DNA of 64,000 nt from Bacteroidota bacterium. GTDB taxonomy: Bacteria; Bacteroidota; Bacteroidia; AKYH767-A; OLB10. Within the stretch, counting starts at the first letter, position 1. Each line of letters starts with the position of its first letter. A model generated the notes under the pieces. The model was given only the letters and a program-made list of their open reading frames with translations. It had not been told where the DNA came from and did not search any database. Positions 35,518 to 43,283 of the stretch are shown one piece after another. The stretch is taken from NCBI GenBank assembly GCA_016713445.1, contig JADJPB010000001.1, positions 248,001 to 312,000 of the forward strand, in the 5' to 3' direction. The position numbers and the translations under genes are program-made.

Positions 35518-37314
35518 GTGAAAGAATTAAGAACATTAAATAAGTATTTTGTCAAATATAAAGGACACCTTTTGGGTGGAATTATATTTGTGACTGTCTC
35601 AAATTTATTTGGAATTTTTCCTGCGCAGCTTACTCGAAATGCATTGGATGTAGTGCTCAGTAATATAGACACTTATCGTTTGTTTGATGGTTTTAATGCA
35701 CAAACGGAAGTTTATAATATGCTGATATTCAATATATTGATTTTTGGAGTTTTGGTACTTTCCATGGCATTGATGAAGGGAGTATTTATGTTTTTTATGC
35801 GGCAAACAATTATTGTGATGTCGAGACACATCGAATACGACTTAAAAAATGAAATTTTCAATCAGTATCAAAAATTAGGACTCGATTTTTATAATCGTAA
35901 TAATACAGGTGATCTAATGAATCGGATTAGTGAAGATGTAGGCAGAGTTAGAATGTATGTAGGACCAGCGATTATGTATTCTATTAATATGATAGTGTTG
36001 TTTATCCTCTTGATTTGGACAATGTATAATGTGAATGCTAGACTTGCAACTTATGTATTGTTGCCTCTTCCCTTACTCACTTATTTAGTGTATTTTGTAC
36101 ACGATCGTATCAATAAGCGCAGTGAAAAAGTGCAGGAACAACTTTCCGTATTATCTACTTTTTTGCAAGAAATGTTTTCCGGAATTCGTCTCATAAAAGC
36201 GTATGCTCGTGAAAAAGATTATCAAGACTATTATCAAGAACAAACTCGTCAGTATCATCATTACTCAATGGAATTAGTTAAGATAAATGCTTTCTTTATG
36301 CCAACCATGGTTTTATTGGTAGGATTAAGTACCATACTAACCGTTTACATCGGATCTTTAGAGGTAATTGCCGGCCGTTTAACAGTTGGAAATATTGCTG
36401 AATTCGTAATCTATGTAACGATGTTGACATGGCCCGTAGCCTCTTTAGGATGGGTAGTTACCATCATTCAAAGAGCAGCCGCTTCACAGCAACGCATCAA
36501 CGAATTTTTAAAAGAAGTACCTTCTATCGTACAAGGAGAATTAAATTGTGGTGAATTGAAAGGTGAGATCGAACTGCACCGTGTAACTTTTAGATACGAA
36601 ACAAATCGAACAGCGGCCTTAAATAATGTTTCTATTAAAATTCCAGCTGGAACTTCGTTAGGAATACTAGGAAAAACGGGTGCAGGTAAATCTACATTGG
36701 TCAATGTACTCCTGCGTTTGGTAGATATCGTCGATGGTGTGGTAAAGGTAGATGGGATCGATATTAAAAAGTATAATACTCATTTGTACCGAAAGAGAAT
36801 TGGATGTGTTCCTCAAGATGTTTTTTTATTTTCGGATACGATTGAAGAGAATATTGCTTTTGGAATCAATACTCCTTATTCGGAAGAAGCTATCATTGAA
36901 GCTGCCAAAAATGCAGAACTTTATAAAAATATTATTGATTTTCCGTTGAAGTTTAAGACGATATTGGGAGAGAGAGGTATTACACTTTCAGGAGGACAAA
37001 AGCAAAGATTGTCTATTGCCAGAGCGATCATTCGTAATCCAGATATACTAATCTTCGACGATTGTTTATCGGCGGTGGATACCATCACAGAAGAAAAAAT
37101 ATTGACTAATCTTAAATCGATTATGAAAGATAAAACAACGATTTTTGTAAGTCACCGTGTAGCTACCGTGAAAAATTGTGATCAAATTATTGTGTTTGAA
37201 GATGGGAAAATTATTGAATCTGGACGCCATGATGATCTTTTAGCAAAGGATGGATTTTATCGCCATCTCTTTGACTCACAATTGATGGAAGATGAAATAA
37301 AAGATTCTAAGTAG
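35518..37314 (+). CDS. ABC exporter, fused permease and ATPase (MsbA-like)
   Basis: The 598-residue half-transporter has six transmembrane helices in the first ~300 residues (for example LLGGIIFVTVSNLFGIFP, MLIFNILIFGVLVLSMAL, MIVLFILLIWTMY) and an ATPase domain with Walker A LGKTGAGKSTL, the Q-loop RIGCVPQDVF, the signature LSGGQKQRLSIARA, Walker B DILIFDDCLS and switch His FVSHRVATV. It works as a homodimer; lipid or drug export is likely and the exact cargo unknown. The start is GTG, chosen because the sequence ahead has no in-frame ATG and MKELRTLNKYFVKYK suits the family. Confidence 0.93.
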   Translation: MKELRTLNKYFVKYKGHLLGGIIFVTVSNLFGIFPAQLTRNALDVVLSNIDTYRLFDGFNAQTEVYNMLIFNILIFGVLVLSMALMKGVFMFFMRQTIIVMSRHIEYDLKNEIFNQYQKLGLDFYNRNNTGDLMNRISEDVGRVRMYVGPAIMYSINMIVLFILLIWTMYNVNARLATYVLLPLPLLTYLVYFVHDRINKRSEKVQEQLSVLSTFLQEMFSGIRLIKAYAREKDYQDYYQEQTRQYHHYSMELVKINAFFMPTMVLLVGLSTILTVYIGSLEVIAGRLTVGNIAEFVIYVTMLTWPVASLGWVVTIIQRAAASQQRINEFLKEVPSIVQGELNCGELKGEIELHRVTFRYETNRTAALNNVSIKIPAGTSLGILGKTGAGKSTLVNVLLRLVDIVDGVVKVDGIDIKKYNTHLYRKRIGCVPQDVFLFSDTIEENIAFGINTPYSEEAIIEAAKNAELYKNIIDFPLKFKTILGERGITLSGGQKQRLSIARAIIRNPDILIFDDCLSAVDTITEEKILTNLKSIMKDKTTIFVSHRVATVKNCDQIIVFEDGKIIESGRHDDLLAKDGFYRHLFDSQLMEDEIKDSK

Positions 37315-37379
37315 GATAGAATTTTTGAATAAATCAATAGTATTTTATTAAAATGATGAATTTCTAAGTATTAATTTTT

Positions 37380-37407
37380 TTTGTTCAACTATTTTTAATT
37401 AATCTTG
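37380..37407 (+). promoter_or_regulatory. Candidate promoter of the DUF3276 gene
   Basis: TTTG then, 16 bases on, TAATCTTG (one mismatch to TAnnTTTG). Spacing is slightly short. The ATG follows 23 bases after the box. Confidence 0.3.
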
Positions 37408-37429
37408 CTTTCTATTAGCGATAAAAGAT

Positions 37430-37822
37430 ATGAATGAATTTGACAATTCTAGCCGCGAAGCACATTTCTCAAAAAGAGTAAGAGCGGGTAAGAGAACGTA
37501 TTATTTTGATGTAAAAGCAACTCGTGGAAACGATTATTATTTGACGATAACCGAGAGTAAAAGAAAACCAGGTGAGTCAGAAGATCGACCTTTCTTCGAA
37601 AAGCATAAGCTATTTCTGTACAAAGAAGATTTTGATAAATTTACCGAAGGACTACATGAAGCACTAGGCTTTATTAAGCAAAAACGCGGAGATGAAGAGG
37701 GGAATACTTCTGAAATGAATTCAATGCCTGAATCATCGAACGAAACAACACTTAATACACCAGAATTCATTGAACAAAACTCCAATTTTACGGATTTAAG
37801 TTTCGATGATCTTGGGAAATAA
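37430..37822 (+). CDS. DUF3276, PUR-alpha-like nucleic-acid-binding protein
   Basis: The 130-residue protein has one PUR-like repeat: FSKRVRAGKRTYYFDVKATRGNDYYLTITESKR, then PFFEKHKLFLYKEDFDKFTEGLHEAL, matching the DUF3276 family. The Borrelia relative binds single-stranded DNA and RNA and acts in gene regulation. The C-terminal ~45 residues are acidic and disordered. It is transcribed alone and followed by a strong terminator. Confidence 0.93.
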   Translation: MNEFDNSSREAHFSKRVRAGKRTYYFDVKATRGNDYYLTITESKRKPGESEDRPFFEKHKLFLYKEDFDKFTEGLHEALGFIKQKRGDEEGNTSEMNSMPESSNETTLNTPEFIEQNSNFTDLSFDDLGK

Positions 37823-37843
37823 TTAATATCCTTATGGATAACT

Positions 37844-37872
37844 AACCTTCTCGTTTTCGGGAAGGTTTTTTT
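37844..37872 (+). terminator. Rho-independent terminator after the DUF3276 gene
   Basis: AACCTTCTCG and CGGGAAGGTT pair over 10 bp (one G-T) around TTTT and are followed by seven T. The convergent response regulator gene ends only two bases further, so it may serve both. Confidence 0.88.
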
Positions 37873-37873
37873 A

Positions 37874-38674
37874 TTAACTTAAATTTGATTTTTTTTCTAT
37901 TTCCATGTTGATGGTTAAAATCAATGCATCTAAGTTGATTTTCAATTTTTCAAATTGATTTGCTGCAAATTTGAAGTCGTTTTGACTGCGGATGCCTTCT
38001 GTGAAATCACTGAATTGTTGTGCAAATACGGATGTCGTTAATAATTTAACTGGCGATTTTAATTTGTGCGCAGCGTGATATGTTTTTTCGTGATTAGATT
38101 CATTGATTCCATTTTCAACTTCATTTATTAACTCAGGTAACTGTTGTCGGAGCATTTGTAAAAATTGCTGGACGTCATTTTCATTATGATTAAAGACAGC
38201 GTAAACTTTTGCGATACCAATAATTTCTTCTTGCTCTAATTTTTCATATTGAAAATCTCTTTTAAGCTTGGTGTTTTTGGTAAGCACATCAAATAAATCT
38301 TGTGGACTATAAGGTTTCGTTAAATAGTCGTCAATGCCTGCAGCGCGTGCATTTTCACGATCATCATCCGATGCATTTGCAGTGAGTGCAATAATGGTAA
38401 GATGTGAACCCGCATTTTCTTCTGCTCGTATTTGGTGACTTAACTCATAGCCATTCATTCCAGGCATTTCTACGTCAGTAAGCATTACATCAAAATGATT
38501 GTTACGAGCTTTTAATAAAGCCTCTTCACCGGAACCTGCAATGTCTATACATTGAATTCCAAGATTGCTTAATATTCTCTTTCCTAAAAATTGATTTACT
38601 TTATTATCATCCACGAGCAAAACCCTCAATCCTGAATTTAGCAAGGTCTGTTGGTCTTTATCTTCTCCAGTCAT
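37874..38674 (-). CDS. Response regulator with C-terminal HPt domain
   Basis: The ~266-residue protein has a receiver domain (LRVLLVDDNKVNQFLG, acceptor Asp in DVMLTDVEMPGMNGYEL, IALTANASD, YLTKPYSP) and a C-terminal histidine phosphotransfer domain (AAHKLKSPVKLLT with the likely His and FSDFTEGIRSQND). So it can receive phosphate at Asp and hand it on through His, acting as a relay between a sensor kinase and another regulator. No DNA-binding domain is seen. No kinase is adjacent. The start is MTGEDKDQ; seven codons earlier ATG is possible. Confidence 0.9.
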   Translation of the reverse strand: MTGEDKDQQTLLNSGLRVLLVDDNKVNQFLGKRILSNLGIQCIDIAGSGEEALLKARNNHFDVMLTDVEMPGMNGYELSHQIRAEENAGSHLTIIALTANASDDDRENARAAGIDDYLTKPYSPQDLFDVLTKNTKLKRDFQYEKLEQEEIIGIAKVYAVFNHNENDVQQFLQMLRQQLPELINEVENGINESNHEKTYHAAHKLKSPVKLLTTSVFAQQFSDFTEGIRSQNDFKFAANQFEKLKINLDALILTINMEIEKKSNLS

Positions 38675-38708
38675 TATAAACTTTTTTGAATGCAATATGT
38701 AGTTAAAA

Positions 38709-40358
38709 TTAACGAAGCAAGGTGAAAGTACCTAGTTTTTTCTTCTTAACTTTTATTCCTTCACTATCAAATCCTTGATAATTGATACGGTAAACATAGA
38801 CGCCGATAGGAGCATCTTGTCCTTCGTAAGTTCCATCCCATCCTTCAGTAGGGTTTTCCGTATAAAATATTTGTTGACCTCTACGGTTGATGATTTTAAA
38901 ATTAAATGCGGGTGCGTTGTTTACATATGCTCTAAAGAGATCGTTGATCCCATCTCCATCAGGAGTAAAAGCATTCGGGACAAAAATGGTAGGTTCACAA
39001 ATTTCATCAACCTCCAAACTCGCATATCTCCTGCAACCATTTGTCCTCGTAATTTCTACCGTGTAAACCGCAGGATACAATACAGTTATTTCTCTACTGG
39101 TTTCTAATGTCGGAGTCCATAAATAAGATAAAGCATCGCCTGCATCTAACGTTAAACTGTCGTTATAAAAAAAGCAATACAAAGAATCTTCACCCAGAAA
39201 TATTTCGGGGTTCTCTAAAAAAGAAGGAATCGTAATTGAATCTGTTCGTGAACAACCTAAATTTTCAACCGTAACAACGTAAGTGCCTGTATCCGAAACA
39301 CCAATGATAGGTATTGAGTCGCCTGTCGACCAAGTGTATAAAATTCCATCAGGAGTAGTTGCGTCTATTAAAAGGGTATCGCCTTCACAAATTGGAATGT
39401 TCGGCCCTAAATCAAAAGAAGGTGGATTCACGATTAAAACGCGGACGCTATCTGTACCAAAATCTGTATTGAGATAATAAGTGGTAGGAAAGGAAGGGGT
39501 GATTTGAATAAATGAAGCTAGACTTAAAGTATCATTTGGGGCATTGGAATCGCTCCACCAATAAGGTACATTGCAATCGGCAATTAGGATGGTGGATTCA
39601 TTGGGGCAAATAATGGTATCTCCTAAAATATTTATCGTCACATCCACTTTTCTTACGACAACATCATCAAAGAAATAATAAGCGCTGTTGTCGATGCTTG
39701 CACAATTACTGGCCCGCGTTCCGTAGTTAGTTTTTTGCAAAGCTGGATCATTGTCGTCTCTAAATATACCAAGTGTCACATAATTTTCTCCACCAAAAGC
39801 TTGATACATTCCGGTTACTAATGTCCAATTATTGGTATCGGTAATTTGCATCGTACTTTCAAGCTGCGGTGTAAATGTGATAGCCCCAGTTCCCGGCTGT
39901 GTTGGAATATTATTTGAAAGTAGCATGCCTAAAGAATTGCATGCAAATCTCGCGCTGTCGGCTAATTGAGTATAAAATTCTAACCTATAAACGCCACCTG
40001 CAACCAATGGAATCGCTAAAGGAATGGAAATATATTCACGATAATCATTTAGTAAATCAAATTGCAAGCCCATGTAATTTTTTCCGCCATTTCGTTCATC
40101 GCAATAACCCGCAACATTGGAAGGGATATTAATTACATCACAAGGAGCAACCGGTAAGTTGGTTTGATTTCTAACATATAAGTCGGCAGTTCCATTTAAT
40201 CCTAACCAAGGTTGTGCTAAACTCCATAATCCGGCAGTTGTAGGTGTGCCTATGGTGGTTTCAAATCCAGGATTTGGAACTAGATTTTGAGCATCGACCT
40301 CACCACCGATTAATGCCATCATCAATATCAAATAGCACTTAATTACATTCTTCCTCAT
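38709..40358 (-). CDS. Exported protein with T9SS type B (CHU_C) C-terminal domain
   Basis: The 549-residue protein starts with a signal peptide (MRKNVIKCYLILMMALIGGEVDA), then a lectin-like or carbohydrate-binding-like N-terminal domain from NLVPNPGFE with LVAGGVYRLEFYTQLADS, two Ig-like beta domains (PFNCNV... CNVPYWWSDSNAPNDTLSL; EGDTLLIDATTPDGILYTWSTG), and a C-terminal CHU_C/gliding-motility domain: FVPNAFTPDGDGINDLF, FKIINRRGQQIF, GWDGTYEGQDAPIGVYVY and FTLLR. The last signal sends it through T9SS without cleavage-type anchoring of type A. It overlaps the OmpA gene by 4 bases. Confidence 0.9.
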   Translation of the reverse strand: MRKNVIKCYLILMMALIGGEVDAQNLVPNPGFETTIGTPTTAGLWSLAQPWLGLNGTADLYVRNQTNLPVAPCDVINIPSNVAGYCDERNGGKNYMGLQFDLLNDYREYISIPLAIPLVAGGVYRLEFYTQLADSARFACNSLGMLLSNNIPTQPGTGAITFTPQLESTMQITDTNNWTLVTGMYQAFGGENYVTLGIFRDDNDPALQKTNYGTRASNCASIDNSAYYFFDDVVVRKVDVTINILGDTIICPNESTILIADCNVPYWWSDSNAPNDTLSLASFIQITPSFPTTYYLNTDFGTDSVRVLIVNPPSFDLGPNIPICEGDTLLIDATTPDGILYTWSTGDSIPIIGVSDTGTYVVTVENLGCSRTDSITIPSFLENPEIFLGEDSLYCFFYNDSLTLDAGDALSYLWTPTLETSREITVLYPAVYTVEITRTNGCRRYASLEVDEICEPTIFVPNAFTPDGDGINDLFRAYVNNAPAFNFKIINRRGQQIFYTENPTEGWDGTYEGQDAPIGVYVYRINYQGFDSEGIKVKKKKLGTFTLLR

Positions 40359-42271
40359 GGCATTATTTCAATATCTACAATTTCTATTCTTCTTTCCATC
40401 GCGGCTTCTTTACTGTAAATGGATTTTCGAACATCTTTTAATTGATCACTAATAGATTTATCAGCATCATCTTCTCCTTTGGGTAAAAAGACAATCTCAA
40501 GTTTTTTGTCTTTTATCCATTTTTCAAAACGACCTTCGCTTGTGACTTTCCAATAATTTTCAAGACTCCGGATTCTGCGACTTGACAAAATTAAGTTATA
40601 ACCTCGTTCTGCCAAAGGACTCGCACTTCCTAATATAGTTATTTTTAATCTAGAAGTGAAATGAGTTAATTGATAAAATAGTTGATTTGTAAATTCTTCT
40701 AAATTACTGAAATTCAGCGTGACTGAGTCCTTGAAGAAGACTGTAATTACTTTTTTCAGGGAGTCATTTAACTGTTGATCAACATAATTTTGAGTTCGTT
40801 TTATGTAATCAAACGCCAAATCATCGTACTTTTTATTGGTGGTTGGCCGATTACTTTTTGGATCGGGATAATCATTATCGAAGTATAATCGAATAGGAAA
40901 ATTGAGTTTGATTTGAGAAATATTGGATTTGTTAAATGTTGAGTCAATGGTTGATGTTGAAAGATTGCTATTGGAGATGGTGTCTTTTTGAGCAATTAAT
41001 AGGGTGTCGGTAGATGGTTTTATGGATGAAATTCTAAAGATATCGTAACAACAAGATGATCCATTAAGTCTAGCTGCCGGCGGACGATTACTTACAAGAA
41101 ATGCTTGATGATTTTCTCCATAGCTTCTCGAATAATACAAATCATTATACCCGCTGTTAAAGGGAGGTGGTAAACAAAGTGCCGTTTGATGATTGATGGC
41201 GGTAAATTTAATTTGATATAAATCGAGACCGCCGAGCCCATCACTTTTTTCAGTAGAGAAATATAAACTATCTACCTCTATATCATAAAAAGGCGACCAT
41301 TCATCGTTATTAGAATTTACTGTGCTGCCCAAATTGATAGGCGTATCATATTTATTGGTTGATTTTCGATGGCTCATCCAAATATCCATACCTCCAAATC
41401 CTCCTGTCCTGTTGCTGCTAAAAAAAAGTAAATAGCCTTCGGATTTATTGGTAGTTAATTTAATTGCCTCATTCCATTTCCCATTTACTAGTTCAGATTC
41501 ATAAAGAGCGCATTTCAATTTTCCGTTTTCATCGTATAAGCATCGACTAAAGACCATTATTTTTCCATCCGGACTGATGGATGAATTTGCATCATTAAAG
41601 GCCGGCATGTTAATGGATTCTGGAAGAATTTTAGATTTTTCTCTCGAAGCTTCATCCGTTTTCATACTTGCAATTCGCGAGGTAGAAATTTTAACATTTT
41701 TTTCTATGAGTGCGTAGCGTAGCGAAGAATAATATAAGAGTGAATCACCTAAAGCTGCTGGGGCAAAATCAGAGTAGGCAGTGTTAACATCCCCGGGTTC
41801 AGGATATACTTCAATCAATGCTTTTTTTAATGCCAGTAATTCTGCATTCTTATAGTCAAGAAATAAATTGTTCCAATTGCTTTCTTGTGTAGCATCTAAC
41901 TGTTTCAAGCTATCAATACTTGTAAATGCCGATGAGAAGTCGCCCAACCGTTTTTGCAAATCAGCCTTTTCAATAAATGCTTTAATCTTAATTTCTTTTT
42001 CGGGTTGATGAACAATACAACGTTGAAACCAGGTGATGGCAGCTGCATAGTTATGCAATAACTTTTCAGCACTTCCCATCTTGAAACAGAGTGAAGCATC
42101 TTCCTCATATTCCAATGCCAATCGATAATTATTAATTCCACAGAATGGATCATTTCTTTGGATGCATTCATCGCCTGCATTTATGTAAGCCAGTTTGGAT
42201 TGAGAATAGGCTGTGCAATCGATCAGTAGAAGGAAAATCAGTGAACCAATAAATAATTTTAACGTCTTCAT
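40355..42271 (-). CDS. OmpA-family protein with TPR and PD40-like repeats
   Basis: From MKTLKLFIGSLIFLLLIDC (signal) the ~638-residue product has a TPR-like region (AGDECIQRNDPFCGINNYRLAL; ASLCFKMGSAEKLLHNYAAAI; KAFIEKADLQKRLGDFSSAF), a WD40/PD40-type propeller (DANSSISPDGKIMVFSRCLYDENG, GYLLFFSSNRTGGFGGMDIWMSHRKS, DSLYFSTEKSDGLGGLDLYQI) and a C-terminal OmpA-like domain (LKITILGSASPLAERGYNLILSSRRIRSLENYW). Such proteins lie beside PorP/SprF and CHU_C cargoes and are thought to tie the export machine to peptidoglycan. An ORF start five codons up precedes the signal. Confidence 0.9.
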   Translation of the reverse strand: MKTLKLFIGSLIFLLLIDCTAYSQSKLAYINAGDECIQRNDPFCGINNYRLALEYEEDASLCFKMGSAEKLLHNYAAAITWFQRCIVHQPEKEIKIKAFIEKADLQKRLGDFSSAFTSIDSLKQLDATQESNWNNLFLDYKNAELLALKKALIEVYPEPGDVNTAYSDFAPAALGDSLLYYSSLRYALIEKNVKISTSRIASMKTDEASREKSKILPESINMPAFNDANSSISPDGKIMVFSRCLYDENGKLKCALYESELVNGKWNEAIKLTTNKSEGYLLFFSSNRTGGFGGMDIWMSHRKSTNKYDTPINLGSTVNSNNDEWSPFYDIEVDSLYFSTEKSDGLGGLDLYQIKFTAINHQTALCLPPPFNSGYNDLYYSRSYGENHQAFLVSNRPPAARLNGSSCCYDIFRISSIKPSTDTLLIAQKDTISNSNLSTSTIDSTFNKSNISQIKLNFPIRLYFDNDYPDPKSNRPTTNKKYDDLAFDYIKRTQNYVDQQLNDSLKKVITVFFKDSVTLNFSNLEEFTNQLFYQLTHFTSRLKITILGSASPLAERGYNLILSSRRIRSLENYWKVTSEGRFEKWIKDKKLEIVFLPKGEDDADKSISDQLKDVRKSIYSKEAAMERRIEIVDIEIMP

Positions 42272-42311
42272 TAGTACACAGGGCAAATTACATGTTTTTG
42301 TGGACGAGCTT

Positions 42312-43283
42312 TTATGTTTTTGTGAGGTAGACTAAACTAAATTCCGGTCCACCTCGACCATTGTTCACCGTTTTGAGTGACGAAGTAGTTACATCATAAG
42401 AGAATCCAATTCTAAATTTATTCCAATACACAGCAACAAAAGGAATGAGCGCATCGTCCCAGCGATCATTGAGTCCAATTCCAAAAGCATAATTTTTTCG
42501 AGTTTCTTGCATCAAATCTATTTTCAATTCAGCACCAAAATTAAGTGCACGATATTCTTGTTGCATCATAAATACAGCTGATGGCAAAAGAGTTAAATTG
42601 GAATTTAATTTGAAGGTTGGTGTAGAATGTATTTGCCATAAAACTGGCCTTCGCACTTTTTCAGAATAAAAACTTTGGTTAGGTCTATTGATATGTGTTG
42701 ATGATAATCCAATATCCCATGTGTAATTATCTTTAATCATTTCCCAACCCATTCCTAATCCTAAATCCATCCAGATAACTTTGTCGCCAGCACTGTTTTC
42801 TCCAGTAGGAGCAAGAGGATCCCATGCGTCACCGTTGAATTGGTTGTCGAATGTTAATTTGCTGAAATCAACACTGCGTTGACTTCCTCCAAGCATAATA
42901 CCAACTCTTAAAAAATTTATGGAGTCACTGTTGATGGGCTTATTGAAAGAGGTAAAAAGGCGAATGTCAAGCGTGCGAAGTTGCCCGTCACCAGCATCAT
43001 CATGATTGATGAGAAGACCAGCACCTAATCCTTTGAGTCGATCATTAAGCATCGTTAACTTTAAATCTCCACTCACCGAAATTGTTTTATAAGGTACGGT
43101 GACTGAATTCCATTGTCGACGTAACATGCCATTTAAACGTAAATCAGCAGGGAAATTTCCAGCATTTGAGGAATTCAAGTTTAAAGCTGATTGTGGAAAT
43201 TGAGAAAAATGTATATCCTGCCCATTCATCTTTGAATGTGATAATAATAAAATGACTATGGATATGTAAATAATATTTTTCAC
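42312..43283 (-). CDS. PorP/SprF-family T9SS outer-membrane protein
   Basis: The 323-residue outer-membrane beta-barrel starts with a signal peptide (MKNIIYISIVILLLSHSKMNGQ) and HFSQFPQSALNLNSSNAGNFPADLRLNGMLRRQWNSVTVPYKTISVSGD, the family's hallmark start, then GLGAGLLINHDDAGDGQL, SINFLRVGIMLGGSQRSVDFSKLTFDNQ and the end RIGFSYDVTTSSLKTVNNGRGGPEFSLVYLTK. The family serves as partner of type B cargo for attachment or export by T9SS. It lies directly behind the 792-residue PKD protein, one base between the two genes, so it is very likely its dedicated partner. Confidence 0.95.
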   Translation of the reverse strand: MKNIIYISIVILLLSHSKMNGQDIHFSQFPQSALNLNSSNAGNFPADLRLNGMLRRQWNSVTVPYKTISVSGDLKLTMLNDRLKGLGAGLLINHDDAGDGQLRTLDIRLFTSFNKPINSDSINFLRVGIMLGGSQRSVDFSKLTFDNQFNGDAWDPLAPTGENSAGDKVIWMDLGLGMGWEMIKDNYTWDIGLSSTHINRPNQSFYSEKVRRPVLWQIHSTPTFKLNSNLTLLPSAVFMMQQEYRALNFGAELKIDLMQETRKNYAFGIGLNDRWDDALIPFVAVYWNKFRIGFSYDVTTSSLKTVNNGRGGPEFSLVYLTKT